Shown here piece after piece: positions 31,765 through 40,816 of a stretch of DNA of 64,000 nucleotides. Numbering within the stretch: position 1 is the stretch's first letter; each line of letters opens with the position of its first letter. Below the pieces are notes generated by a model. That model was not told the origin of the DNA. It made no database searches and saw only the letters and a list, made by a program, of their open reading frames with translations. Source of the DNA: Alphaproteobacteria bacterium. Lineage in GTDB: Bacteria > Pseudomonadota > Alphaproteobacteria > Ferrovibrionales > Ferrovibrionaceae. The stretch spans positions 620,001 to 684,000 of the forward strand of contig JAFKFH010000003.1 in NCBI GenBank assembly GCA_017307375.1. Reading direction: 5' to 3'. A program made the translations under genes and the position numbers.

Positions 31765-34083
31765 TCAGTTCCGCAGCGGCTTGCCGGTGGTCAGCATGTG
31801 CTCGATGCGGTCGAGCGTCGCGTTGGTGCGGATCAGCGACATGAACCCTTCGCGCTCGAGCGCATAGAGATCGTCTTCCGTCGTCACCTCGGTGATGTCC
31901 TTGTCGCCGCCGGTCAGCACGCGGGCGACGGCGCCGGAGACGACGACGTCATGCTTGGTCGCCTTGCCCTGCAGGGCGAACCCCTCGACCGCGATGTCGA
32001 GCGCGGCCTTGCCCGACGCGCCGGCCAGGTTCAACTCGACCGGCTTGGGCGGCTGGTAGCCCTCGACCATGGCCAGCGCCCGGGCCTTGGCATCGGCCAG
32101 CACCCGGCGCCGGTTCATGGTGATCGCGTCGGTCTCGCGCAGGAACAGCATCTCGCGTGCCTCGGCCGCCGAGGTCGAGACCTTGGCCGTCGAGATCATC
32201 TCGAACACGGTGGCCAGCGGCGGCATCGGCCCGCCCGGCCGCTTCTTGTTCAGGACGTGGCGGGTGATCATCTCCTTGCAGCCGCCCCAGCCGGGCAGCA
32301 CGCCCACGCCGACCTCGACCAGGCCCATGTAGGATTCGGCATGAGCCTGGACCGCATCGCAATGCAGCGTGATCTCGCAACCGCCGCCCAGCGCCATGCC
32401 GGCGACCGCGGCGACCACCGGGAACGGCGAATACTTCAGCGCCTTGTAGATGTTCTGGCCTTCGGCGATCCCGCCTTCCAGCACCGGCCACATCGCGACA
32501 TTGGCCTGGAACAGCGCGATGCCGACATTGGCGCCGACCGAAAAATTGTCGCCGTCATGCCCGATGACCAGGGCCTTGTAGCCCTTCTTGTGCAGGTTGG
32601 CGGCTTCCTTGACCATGTTCAGGATGTCGGCGTCGATCGCGTTCATCTTGGTATGGAACTCGAGGCAGGCGACGCCGTCGCCGATATCCCAGATCGAGGC
32701 GCCGCGGTTGCCGGCGATGCGCGCCTTGCCACGCTTCTTGTCGGCCAGGCTCCAGGCATCGTCGGCCACCGGAATCTCGGCATAGTCGCCCGACAGGGTC
32801 AGGTAATAGGCCTTCTCGCCCTCTTCCTTGTAGAGCGGACGGCCGTCGGCGACGTCGACGATCCTGGGCACCGGGCGGCCTTCCGCGCGCAGCCTGTCGG
32901 CGAACCACCTGGTGCCGAGCTGGTCGATCTGCTCGAACGGGCCGAACTTCCAGGCATAGCCGGTCTTCATCGCGCGATCGACCGACAGGATGTCGTCCGA
33001 GATTTCGGGGATCAGCGACGCGGCATAGCTCAGTACCCGGCTCAGCAGGTCCCAGGAATACTTGCCGCCCTTGTCGCCATGCTCGACCAGCGCGCGCAGG
33101 CCCTTGCGCGAGGCATTGACCGAATCGAGCGCGGCCTTCTGCTTGGGGCGGTATTCGCCGGTCTCGAGGTCGAGCACTTCCTTGCCGCGGGCGCGGTAGA
33201 AGCCGCCCTTGCCCTTGCGGCCGGTATAGCCGCCCTCGATCATCTTGCCGATCAGCCTGACCAGCTTGCCCTCGGGTTCGAAGGCCTGCGGGAAGGCGTC
33301 GGTGGCGGGCAACAGCCGCAGCATTGAGGCGTTGACATGCGGGGCGAGGTCGATGCCCGTCAGGTCGCCCAGGCCGAAGATCCCGGTCTTGGGAATGCCC
33401 ATCGGCTTGCCGACCAGCGCGTCGGTCTCCTCGACGGTCAGGCCGTGCTTGAACGCCAGGCTCATGGCCACGTAGGACCAGTAGATGCCGATGCGGTTGG
33501 CGATGAAGCCGGGCGTGTCCTTGCAGCGCACGACTTCCTTGCCCAGCACCACGTCGCCGAAATGGGCCAGGGCCGCGATCGCGTCGTCGCGGGTCTGCGG
33601 GCCCTTGACCAGTTCGAACAGCCGCATGTAGCGCGGCGGGTTGAAGAAGTGGGTGATGCCGAAGTCGCGCGCGAAGCTGTCGGGCAGGCCTTCCAGCAGG
33701 GTCGCCAGCGGGATCGTCGAGGTGTTGGAGGTGACGATCGAGCCGGGTTTGCGCACGCCTTCCAGCTTCTGGTAGAGGTCGCGCTTGATCGCGGGGTTCT
33801 CGATGATCGCCTCGCAGATCCAGTCGACATCGGCCAGGAGGTTCAGGTGATCCTCCAGATTGCCGGTGGTGATCAGCCGGGCGTTCTTGGCGTGCATGAA
33901 CGGGGCCGGCTTGGTCTTCAGCATCTTCTCGACCGCGCCTTCGGCGAAGGCATTGCGGTTCTTGGCATCCTTGGGGACGATGTCGAGCAGCACGCAGGGA
34001 ATGCCGGCATTGGCGACATGGGCGGCGATCGCCGCCCCCATCACCCCGGCGCCGATCACGGCGACTTTCTTGATCTCGGCCAT
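31765..34083 (-). CDS. 3-hydroxyacyl-CoA dehydrogenase / enoyl-CoA hydratase, FadN-like domain order
   Basis: A 772-residue multifunctional enzyme with the dehydrogenase first. VAVIGAGVMGAAIAAHVANAG at residues ~7-27 is the NAD site; ITHFFNPPRYMRLFELV and PGFIANRIGIYW follow. The hydratase/isomerase part lies at about residues 490-700, with AGMALGGGCEITLHCD and GLVEVGVGVLPGWGG. This order is like Bacillus FadN and opposite to that of the enzyme at 25295-27442. ATG at 34083 (MAEIKKVAVIG) is used. It sits between the thiolase and the long acyl-CoA dehydrogenase, as in fadNAE-type operons. Confidence 0.91.
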   Translation of the reverse strand: MAEIKKVAVIGAGVMGAAIAAHVANAGIPCVLLDIVPKDAKNRNAFAEGAVEKMLKTKPAPFMHAKNARLITTGNLEDHLNLLADVDWICEAIIENPAIKRDLYQKLEGVRKPGSIVTSNTSTIPLATLLEGLPDSFARDFGITHFFNPPRYMRLFELVKGPQTRDDAIAALAHFGDVVLGKEVVRCKDTPGFIANRIGIYWSYVAMSLAFKHGLTVEETDALVGKPMGIPKTGIFGLGDLTGIDLAPHVNASMLRLLPATDAFPQAFEPEGKLVRLIGKMIEGGYTGRKGKGGFYRARGKEVLDLETGEYRPKQKAALDSVNASRKGLRALVEHGDKGGKYSWDLLSRVLSYAASLIPEISDDILSVDRAMKTGYAWKFGPFEQIDQLGTRWFADRLRAEGRPVPRIVDVADGRPLYKEEGEKAYYLTLSGDYAEIPVADDAWSLADKKRGKARIAGNRGASIWDIGDGVACLEFHTKMNAIDADILNMVKEAANLHKKGYKALVIGHDGDNFSVGANVGIALFQANVAMWPVLEGGIAEGQNIYKALKYSPFPVVAAVAGMALGGGCEITLHCDAVQAHAESYMGLVEVGVGVLPGWGGCKEMITRHVLNKKRPGGPMPPLATVFEMISTAKVSTSAAEAREMLFLRETDAITMNRRRVLADAKARALAMVEGYQPPKPVELNLAGASGKAALDIAVEGFALQGKATKHDVVVSGAVARVLTGGDKDITEVTTEDDLYALEREGFMSLIRTNATLDRIEHMLTTGKPLRN

Positions 34084-34100
34084 GGTTCTGTGTCCTGCCT

Positions 34101-35237
34101 TCAGATCGCTTCCAGCACGGTGGCGATGCCCTGGCCGCCGCCGATGCACTGGGTGGCCAGCGCGTATTTCTTGCCCTCGCGGCGCAGGAGGCTCGCCGCC
34201 TTGCCGGTGATGCGGGCGCCCGTCGCCCCCATCGGATGGCCCAGCGCGATGGCGCCGCCGTCGAGGTTGATGCGCTCGCTCTTCATGCCGCTTTCCTTCA
34301 GGCAGGCCAGGGCCTGGGCGGCGAACGCCTCGTTGATCTCGATGATGTCGATATCGTCGAGGGCGAGGCCGGCGCGCTTGAGCGCCTTGGCGGTGGCCGG
34401 CACCGGCCCGATACCCATGATTTCCGGCGCGCAGCCGGCGACGGCGATCGACTTGATGCGGGCCAGCGGGGTCCAGCCCTGCGCCGTCGCATACTCCTCG
34501 CTGCAGACCAGCACGGCCGAGGCGCCGTCGGTCAGCGGCGACGAGGTGCCGGCCGTGACCGTGCCCTTCTCGTCGAACGCGGGCTTCAGACCGGACAGCC
34601 CCTCCATCGAGGTGTCGGCGCGGATGCAGCCGTCCTGGTCGACGGTCTTGTTGCCGTCGACGATGGCGACGATCTCGTCGGTGAACTTGCCGGCCGCCTG
34701 GGCCGCGGCCGCCTTGGCGTGGCTCTCGATCGCCATCTGCTGCTGGGCTTCGCGGCTGATGCCGTGCTGCTTGGCCAGGTTCTCGGCGGTGATGCCCATG
34801 CCGACATAGGCCTGCGGGTATTCCTTGGCCAGGCGGGGATGGGGGCTGACGTTGAAGCCGCCCATCGGCACGCGGGTCATCTGTTCGACGCCGGCGCAGA
34901 TGAAGACTTCGCCGGCGCCCATCTGGATCGCGCCGGCGGCCTGGTGAATGCCCTGCATCGACGAGCCGCAGAAGCGGTTGACGGTGGTGCCGGCGGCCGA
35001 CAGCGGGATGCCCGCCAGGAACGAGACCATGCGCGCGACGTTGAGGCCCTGCTCGCCCTCGGGGAAGGCGCAGCCCATGATCACGTCCTCGATGTCGTCG
35101 GGATTGACGCCGGTCTTGGCGATCAGGCCCTTGACGACCTGGGCGGCCAGTTCATCGGCGCGCACCTTGGCCAGCGCGCCCTTGCGGGCCAGGGTGAACG
35201 GGGACCGGACGAAGCCGGCGATCACGACGTTGCGCAT
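34101..35237 (-). CDS. Acetyl-CoA acyltransferase (thiolase), FadA type
   Basis: A 378-residue thiolase. The nucleophilic Cys is in NRFCGSSMQGIHQAA, the His in GGAIALGHPMGATGAR and the second Cys in TQCIGGGQG; EINEAFAAQALAC is also present. It cleaves 3-ketoacyl-CoA in beta-oxidation. It is 39 bp downstream of the MerR regulator gene and 17 bp upstream of the FadN-like gene, so probably belongs to one transcript starting at the operator at 35829-35850. It differs clearly from the second thiolase of the block. Confidence 0.93.
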   Translation of the reverse strand: MRNVVIAGFVRSPFTLARKGALAKVRADELAAQVVKGLIAKTGVNPDDIEDVIMGCAFPEGEQGLNVARMVSFLAGIPLSAAGTTVNRFCGSSMQGIHQAAGAIQMGAGEVFICAGVEQMTRVPMGGFNVSPHPRLAKEYPQAYVGMGITAENLAKQHGISREAQQQMAIESHAKAAAAQAAGKFTDEIVAIVDGNKTVDQDGCIRADTSMEGLSGLKPAFDEKGTVTAGTSSPLTDGASAVLVCSEEYATAQGWTPLARIKSIAVAGCAPEIMGIGPVPATAKALKRAGLALDDIDIIEINEAFAAQALACLKESGMKSERINLDGGAIALGHPMGATGARITGKAASLLRREGKKYALATQCIGGGQGIATVLEAI

Positions 35238-35276
35238 CAGTTTTGTCCTTCTTGCGAGACGATAGGTCGAAAATTC

Positions 35277-35783
35277 TTATTGGCAGCCGCCGCCCGGGTC
35301 GAGACCGCGGGACCGGAGGTAGTCGGACAGCTTGATCGAGGCATCCCGCTGACGATAGTCGAGGAAGTCGTCGAGGATGTGACAGGATTCCTTGAGCTCG
35401 CGGATCGCGTCGTCGAGATCGCGACGCTGCGCCTCGAGCACGGCGAGGCGCTCGCGCGACTTGGTCAGCGTCACCCGCAGCTGTTCGGACTGGTCGTCGC
35501 CGAGATCGTAGAGGTCGAGCATCTCGCCGATCTCGGTCAGGCTGAAGCCGAGCCGTTTGCCGCGCAGGATCAGGGCAAGCCGCGCCCGGTCGCGCCGGGT
35601 ATAGATCCGCGCCAGCCCCTGGCGGATCGGGTTCAGCAGACCCTTGTCCTCGTAGAAGCGGATCGCGCGCGGCGTCACGTCGAACGCCTCGGCCAGTTCG
35701 GTGATGGTGAAGGTGCGGTCGGCGTGGCCTGCCGCGTCATTGCGCAGGTCCGTGGCGTCCGCCTCCCGCATGGTCACTGCCAT
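35277..35783 (-). CDS. liuR: MerR-family regulator, LiuR-like
   Basis: A 168-residue MerR protein. The winged helix-turn-helix is RTFTITELAEAFDVTPRAIRFYEDKG, read as residues ~23-48, followed by IYTRRDRARLALILRGKRLGFSLTEIGEMLDLYD in two helices. A coiled-coil dimerisation helix comes next. The C-terminus lacks the metal-binding Cys clusters of metal-sensing members, apart from CHILDD and a terminal GGGCQ. LiuR-type proteins sense acyl-CoA intermediates. It is the first gene of a beta-oxidation operon and has an operator 45 bp upstream identical to one at 12968-12989. Confidence 0.8.
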   Translation of the reverse strand: MAVTMREADATDLRNDAAGHADRTFTITELAEAFDVTPRAIRFYEDKGLLNPIRQGLARIYTRRDRARLALILRGKRLGFSLTEIGEMLDLYDLGDDQSEQLRVTLTKSRERLAVLEAQRRDLDDAIRELKESCHILDDFLDYRQRDASIKLSDYLRSRGLDPGGGCQ

Positions 35784-35828
35784 GTCGTTCCGCCCTCGTT
35801 ATGGTTCTCGGGTCGGCTCAGATCCTAG

Positions 35829-35850
35829 TTGACGTTAACGTAAACGTCAA
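35829..35850. promoter_or_regulatory. LiuR-type operator upstream of the merR-like gene
   Basis: The same 22-bp near-palindrome (arms TTGACGTTAAC and GTAAACGTCAA) found at 12968-12989, with no mismatches. It lies 45 bp before the start of the regulator, consistent with autoregulation and control of the thiolase/FadN/FadE operon. Flanking bases differ between the two sites, so conservation is limited to the operator. Confidence 0.85.
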
Positions 35851-35961
35851 GCCTGTGACATTGCGGGAAGATGTAGCTGATCGGATGGATGGGGCGATCG
35901 CGGGCAGACTCGCGGCGCCGGGGATTAAATCACGCTTCGACGCGTCCGGCGATTCCTTAGC

Positions 35962-37107
35962 TCAGGCGAGCACGACCCGGTCCCGGCCGGCGGCCTTGGC
36001 CCGGTAGAGGGCGCGGTCGGCTTCCGCGACCAGGTCCTCCCAGCCGGCATGCTCGGGACCCGCCTCGGCAATCCCGATCGACACCGACAAGGCCGCGCCC
36101 GGGGCGGCGGCGAGGGTCAGGGCAGCGACTTCCGCCCGGATCTGCTCGCCGATCAGCCGCGCGCCGTCGAGGCCGATATCGGGCAGCAGCGCGACGAATT
36201 CCTCGCCGCCGTGGCGGCTGACGGCCGCGACGCCCCCGAGGGTCCGGGTCAGGATGTCGGCCGCCGCGGTCAGCGCGTCGTCGCCGGCGGCATGGCCGAA
36301 GCGATCGTTCAACAGCTTGAAGTGATCGAAGTCGCAAACCAGGGCCGAGACCGTGCGGCGCGCGCGGCCGGACCGGCGCCACTCGCGGTCGGCGATCTCG
36401 GCGAAGGCGCGGCGGTTGAGCAGGCCGGTCAGCGGATCGTGCCGCGCGGCATCGATCAGCTCGACCTGCAGCCGCCGGCTCGTCAGCAGGGTCAGCACCC
36501 AGACCAGCAGGAAGGTGATGCAGATCGTGGCCAGCAGGAAGGCCCGCTCGCTGACGGCGCTGCCCAGCCCGAGGAGGTCGGCCGGCTGCCAGGCCGTGCT
36601 GACCCGCAGCAGGGCGACCGCCGCCTGGAGGCCGACGACGGCCCCGATCAGCCGGCAGGTCGCCCGCAGCGGCCCCGGCACGCTCGAGAACAGACAGCCG
36701 GCAGCATAGCCGTGCGCGACCACCATGAGCAGCGCGAAGACGAAGCTGCGGCACTGGGGCGGCGCGTCCGCAACGAAGGTCGCGCCGCTCGCGATCGTCG
36801 CCGCCGCCGCCAGCAGAAAGCCGGCAATCCCGGGCGGACGACGGCCGCAGGCCCGGACGATACCGCTGGCAAGGATGACGATGCCGGTGAAGCAGAGCCC
36901 GTCGCCGGCTACTTCCAGCAGTGGCGCCGGGTCGGCGTACATCGCGGGCAGCGTGCCGGCGAAGGCCAAGGCGGCCCCGATCGCCCAGGCACGCGTTGGG
37001 CGGTAGTCGCGGTGAACCTGCCAGACGTAAGCCAGGGCGACGGCTTGCAACCCGAGGGTCAGGGTATTGACCAGCAAAAGGGTGTTGAAATCCAGACCCG
37101 CAATCAT
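35962..37107 (-). CDS. Membrane-bound diguanylate cyclase (GGDEF)
   Basis: A 381-residue protein. Residues 1-~215 contain about six hydrophobic helices with no recognised sensor family. The C-terminal GGDEF domain begins DAARHDPLTGLLNRRAFAEI, followed by LVCDFDHFKLLNDRFGHAAGDDAL and the active site RHGGEEFVALLPD. The GGEEF signature indicates synthesis of cyclic di-GMP from GTP. No RxxD inhibitory site is seen at the usual place five residues before it, so product inhibition may be absent. It stands alone, convergent with nothing, and is divergent from the lysozyme-like gene. Confidence 0.9.
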   Translation of the reverse strand: MIAGLDFNTLLLVNTLTLGLQAVALAYVWQVHRDYRPTRAWAIGAALAFAGTLPAMYADPAPLLEVAGDGLCFTGIVILASGIVRACGRRPPGIAGFLLAAAATIASGATFVADAPPQCRSFVFALLMVVAHGYAAGCLFSSVPGPLRATCRLIGAVVGLQAAVALLRVSTAWQPADLLGLGSAVSERAFLLATICITFLLVWVLTLLTSRRLQVELIDAARHDPLTGLLNRRAFAEIADREWRRSGRARRTVSALVCDFDHFKLLNDRFGHAAGDDALTAAADILTRTLGGVAAVSRHGGEEFVALLPDIGLDGARLIGEQIRAEVAALTLAAAPGAALSVSIGIAEAGPEHAGWEDLVAEADRALYRAKAAGRDRVVLA

Positions 37108-37269
37108 CTGCCTGACCAGCCGGCACTGTACATGTGCTCAGGTATACCGCGTTGCCGCGGCGGCGGAATTAAATCGCCGTAAAATTCTTCGGTTTCCGCC
37201 ACACTCGCGTGCTGTTACGTCAACGGTTAATCGTGTACTGTTGCGCAATATTGCGCGGCGGGGCCGATA

Positions 37270-38247
37270 ATGCCGGATGCAAGCGATATTGCCTGGTTCA
37301 AGGCAACCTTCGGGACCCGGATCCGGCAGGTGGTCGCCGGCACCCCGTTCGACATCGACATGCTGACCGCGGTGGCCTGCCAGGAAACCGGACCGATCTG
37401 GAGCCGGTTGCGGCGGCAGGGCCTGCCGGTATCCCGGATCCTCGCACTCTGCGTCGGCGATACGCTCGACGCCGATGCCGGCCGCCGCGCGTTTCCGCGA
37501 ACCGCCGCTGACCTCAAGGCTTGGCAGCCCGACGGCCGACAGATGTTCTCGCTGGCCCGTCAGGCCCTGGTCGAAATGGCCGCGCATATCCCGGGCTATG
37601 AGCGCGTCGTCCGGGATCCCGACAAGTTCTGCCACGCCTTCGGCATTTTCCAGTACGACCTGCAGTTCTTCAAGACCAACCCCGACTACTTCCTGCGCGG
37701 CGGCTATGCCGACTTCCCGACCTGCGCGGCCCTGTGCGTGGCCGAGTTGGACCAGGGGCTGCACAGGCTGGGCTGGCAGGGGCGCGCACAACTCAGCGAC
37801 ATCGAGATGGCGTTCGTCGCCATCGCCTACAACACCGGCCGCTGCGACCCGTCGCTGGGGCTGAAGCAGGGCTATCGCGGCGCGGACGGCAAATACTATG
37901 GCGAGCTGTTCTACGCCTTTCTGCAGCAGGCGCAGGCCACGCCGTCTGTCCCTGACCCGCTGGTGCCGGTGGATCGGCGCTATGTCGTGGCGACGAGGTC
38001 GCAACCGCTGAACCTCAGGCGGACCCCGATGGCCGATCCCGGAAACATCCTGGCGGAGCTGCCGCCCGGCACGACGGTGCGCGCCCTGGCCGCAGCGGCC
38101 CGGGATGGCTATCTGCAGGTCGAGGCGCCGGTGAACGGCGGTGTGGTCGAAGGGTACGCCGCCGTCGAATTCCTTGCCCCGGCAGCCGGCACCGGGGATC
38201 GTGACGCGGATCCACCGCCGCTTGGCCAGTCCGGCCGGATCGACTAA
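37270..38247 (+). CDS. Lysozyme-like domain protein with C-terminal SH3-like domain
   Basis: A 325-residue protein. The N-terminal ~200 residues suggest a lysozyme/transglycosylase-like fold: FDIDMLTAVACQETGPIW places a Glu in the position typical of the catalytic residue, followed by CHAFGIFQYDLQFFKTNPDYF and FVAIAYNTGRCDPSLG. Residues ~240-310 form a bacterial SH3 domain (LNLRRTPMADPGNILAELPPGTTV, in two parts, and EGYAAVEFLAP). No signal peptide is evident, so export by an unusual route or an endolysin-like role is possible. Substrate peptidoglycan is inferred, not shown. Confidence 0.6.
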   Translation: MPDASDIAWFKATFGTRIRQVVAGTPFDIDMLTAVACQETGPIWSRLRRQGLPVSRILALCVGDTLDADAGRRAFPRTAADLKAWQPDGRQMFSLARQALVEMAAHIPGYERVVRDPDKFCHAFGIFQYDLQFFKTNPDYFLRGGYADFPTCAALCVAELDQGLHRLGWQGRAQLSDIEMAFVAIAYNTGRCDPSLGLKQGYRGADGKYYGELFYAFLQQAQATPSVPDPLVPVDRRYVVATRSQPLNLRRTPMADPGNILAELPPGTTVRALAAAARDGYLQVEAPVNGGVVEGYAAVEFLAPAAGTGDRDADPPPLGQSGRID

Positions 38248-38280
38248 GCTTTGGGCAACAGCGCCCGGGAGGAAACCGCG

Positions 38281-38634
38281 ATGTCCGAGGCTCGTATCGG
38301 GACCTACGCCGAATTCTGGCCCTATTACCTGCGCGAGCATGCGCGGCCGGGCACGCGGGCCCTGCACTATGTCGGCTCGACGATCGGCCTGGCCTGCCTC
38401 GTCGCCCTGGTGGTGACGGCCAATCCCTGGTTCCTGCTTTATGGTCTCGTCGCCGGCTATGCCTTTGCCTGGGTCGCGCATTTCCTGCACGAGAAGAACC
38501 GGCCGGCCACATTCAAGTACCCGTTGTGGTCGTTCGTCTCGGACTGGAAGATGTATGCGCTGTGGCTGACCGGCCGGCTGGGGCCCGAACTGGACCGCGC
38601 CGGGGTCGGCGAGCCGATGACGCGCGCTGCCTGA
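38281..38634 (+). CDS. Mpo1-like (DUF962) small membrane protein
   Basis: A 117-residue protein with ATG at 38281 behind a GGAGGAAA ribosome-binding tract. It has the family features [22 protein letters not shown], two hydrophobic helices, then [28 protein letters not shown], here split for reading. Conserved histidines ([17 protein letters not shown]) could bind iron. The eukaryotic homologue Mpo1 is an iron-dependent dioxygenase that shortens 2-hydroxy fatty acids. A lipid-related oxidation role is possible but not shown for bacteria. Confidence 0.8.
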   Translation: MSEARIGTYAEFWPYYLREHARPGTRALHYVGSTIGLACLVALVVTANPWFLLYGLVAGYAFAWVAHFLHEKNRPATFKYPLWSFVSDWKMYALWLTGRLGPELDRAGVGEPMTRAA

Positions 38635-38758
38635 AATTTGTCAGGATAAGCCGTTGAATTTCCACCGCGGAGTCGGATAATCCCGGCTCCGGAACATGTC
38701 GATGTCGGCGGTGCATGGGCCGGAGGCCGTCTCAGCCGCGCCGCCGACATGCGTAGCC

Positions 38759-39523
38759 ATGAAGCTCCCCCTTCTTGCCCTCGTCGTCCTTGCGATCCTG
38801 ACCGGGTCGGGACGGGTGTGGGCGCAGGGGGCGGCGATCCCCAATACCGGCACGCCGCTGATCACCGACCTGTCGGCGCATCTGATCGCGATCCGCTCGA
38901 ACTTCACCGGGACCAGCCTGCTGATCTTCGGCGCGATCGAGGAACAGGGCGATATCGTCGTCGTGGTGCGCGGCCCACCCGACACGGTGACGGTGCGCAA
39001 GAAGGATCGCGTCGCCGGCATGTGGCTGAACCGCGAGTCGGTCTCGTTCACCGAATTGCCGGCCTACTACAACCTGATCGCCAGCCGGCCGCTGTTCGAG
39101 ATCGCCTCGGTCGGCCTGTGGCAGCGGCTGCGCATCGGCGCCGACAACCTGCGCTATATCCCGACCCAGCCGCTCGACGATGCCGAACTGGCGCGCTTCC
39201 GCGACGCGGTCATCCGCGTGCGCAACGAACAGAAGCTGTTCCAGCAGGCCGGCACCGTCACGTTCCTCGGTCCCAAGCTGTTCCGCGCCCAGGTCGACTT
39301 TCCCGCGATCGTGCCGGTCGGCGTCTACCGCGTCGAAGTCTACCTGATCCGCGACGAGCGCGTGATCGCGGCCCAGGCCATCCCGCTCTTCATCAACAAG
39401 ACCGGCTTCGAGCGCGAGATCTTCGCCTTCGCCCACGAACACGCCCTCTATTACGGCGCGGCCTCGGTCGTGCTGGCGATGATGATCGGCTGGCTGGCCG
39501 CCTTGGTGATGCGGCGGAACTAA
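38759..39523 (+). CDS. TIGR02186-family membrane-anchored periplasmic protein
   Basis: A 254-residue protein with a signal peptide (MKLPLLALVVLAILTGSGRV, cleaved after WAQ) and a C-terminal transmembrane helix ending LAALVMRRN. The periplasmic part has IRSNFTGTSLLIFGAIEEQG, VVVVRGPPDTVTVRKKDRVAG and GMWLNRESVSF, typical of TIGR02186. In alphaproteobacteria this family is often next to a sulfite-exporter-type permease; none is here. The ATG at 38759 is chosen because it begins the signal peptide. Confidence 0.82.
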   Translation: MKLPLLALVVLAILTGSGRVWAQGAAIPNTGTPLITDLSAHLIAIRSNFTGTSLLIFGAIEEQGDIVVVVRGPPDTVTVRKKDRVAGMWLNRESVSFTELPAYYNLIASRPLFEIASVGLWQRLRIGADNLRYIPTQPLDDAELARFRDAVIRVRNEQKLFQQAGTVTFLGPKLFRAQVDFPAIVPVGVYRVEVYLIRDERVIAAQAIPLFINKTGFEREIFAFAHEHALYYGAASVVLAMMIGWLAALVMRRN

Positions 39524-39589
39524 GCGGGGTTCGTGACCGCGCCAGCCAAATCGGCTAGCGTCCCAAAAGACGCATTCCGAGGAAGCCGC

Positions 39590-40816
39590 ATGCCCGCATT
39601 CGTCAGGTCGGTGACGCTCAAGAATTATAAGAGTATTGCAGCGTGCAAGGTCGAATTGGGCGACTTGACCGTGCTTGTCGGGCCGAACGGCGCAGGCAAG
39701 AGCAACTTCGTCGACGCCATCAATCTCGTCGGCGAGGCGTTGCAAACAACGCTGGATCACGCTCTGCGCAAAAGAGGCGGTGTAAAGGAGGTTCGGCGCC
39801 GCTCGGGCGGGCATCCCACTCATTTTGCCATCCGCCTCGACCTTACCTTGCCGGGTGGTAACTCGGCTCGATACGCGATCAAGATCGGTGCCACGGATGA
39901 TGGATACAAAGTCGACCAGGAACAGGCGACGGTCTTCCGGTCGAACATCCCTCCGACGGCCGGCAATGGTCGCTTGTTCGGGGAGGCCGAGGCCCATTTC
40001 TCGGTCAAGGACGGCCAGGTCGTTGCGGCCCACAAGCGTCACGAGGCCCGTGTTCTACCCGATTCGCTTTATCTAACTGCGGTCAGTGGAACGGAGGAGT
40101 TCGCCGAACTGCATCGAGCGCTCTCGAGCATGGGGTTCTACAATATCAACCCCGATGTCATGCGCGAGCCGAAGAAGCATGACCGCGGCCTGATTCTGGC
40201 GCGCGATGGCAACAACGTCGCTGGCGTGATCAAGCGCATGGAGCGCGACAATCACGAGGGGCTGGAGCGGATCGGCGACTACATTCGCCGTATCGTTCCA
40301 GGGGTTGAACGGTTCAAGCATGAAGATCTCGGACCGGTGGAAACGGTGACTTTTTTCCAGAATGTCGCCGGTGCAACAGCACCTTGGCGATTCTTTGCCA
40401 GCAGCATGTCTGACGGAACACTGAGGGCGTTTGGCGTTCTGGTCGCCGTGTTTCAAGCCACCGGAGAGGTTCCCCTGGTCGGCATCGAAGAGCCGGAAGC
40501 CGCCATTCATCCCGGCGCCGCTGCGATCCTTGTCGATGCCCTGAAGGAAGCCTCGCGAAAGACTCAGGTCATCGTCACCAGCCACAGTCCCGAAGCCCTC
40601 GATTACCTGGGGGACGGGTCGGCAACGATCGTCGCCGTGAATGCTCGCGAAGGGCGAAGCGATATCGGTCCGCTCGATCCGGCATCGAGAACCGCCATAC
40701 AGCAGCGGCTGATGACAGCAGGTGAGTTGCAGCGCCAGGCACAGATCGAGCCGGATCCGGCTAGTATCCCCGAGGACATAACCCAGCGTGACTTGTTCGA
40801 GCGTGTCGATGCTTGA
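39590..40816 (+). CDS. AAA_21-type ATPase of an ATPase/TOPRIM two-gene module
   Basis: A 408-residue ATPase of the ABC/RecF/OLD type. Walker A is GPNGAGKSNF at residues ~31-40, the signature-like segment is SSMSDGTLRAFGVLVAV, Walker B is VGIEEPEAAIHPGA and the switch His is in VIVTSHSPEAL. ATG at 39590 is preceded by a GGAAG site; an upstream in-frame ATG lacks conserved sequence. The gene overlaps the following TOPRIM-like gene by 8 bp. It has lower GC and more A/T-ending codons than its neighbours, suggesting acquisition. Such pairs are seen in phage-defence systems. Confidence 0.85.
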   Translation: MPAFVRSVTLKNYKSIAACKVELGDLTVLVGPNGAGKSNFVDAINLVGEALQTTLDHALRKRGGVKEVRRRSGGHPTHFAIRLDLTLPGGNSARYAIKIGATDDGYKVDQEQATVFRSNIPPTAGNGRLFGEAEAHFSVKDGQVVAAHKRHEARVLPDSLYLTAVSGTEEFAELHRALSSMGFYNINPDVMREPKKHDRGLILARDGNNVAGVIKRMERDNHEGLERIGDYIRRIVPGVERFKHEDLGPVETVTFFQNVAGATAPWRFFASSMSDGTLRAFGVLVAVFQATGEVPLVGIEEPEAAIHPGAAAILVDALKEASRKTQVIVTSHSPEALDYLGDGSATIVAVNAREGRSDIGPLDPASRTAIQQRLMTAGELQRQAQIEPDPASIPEDITQRDLFERVDA

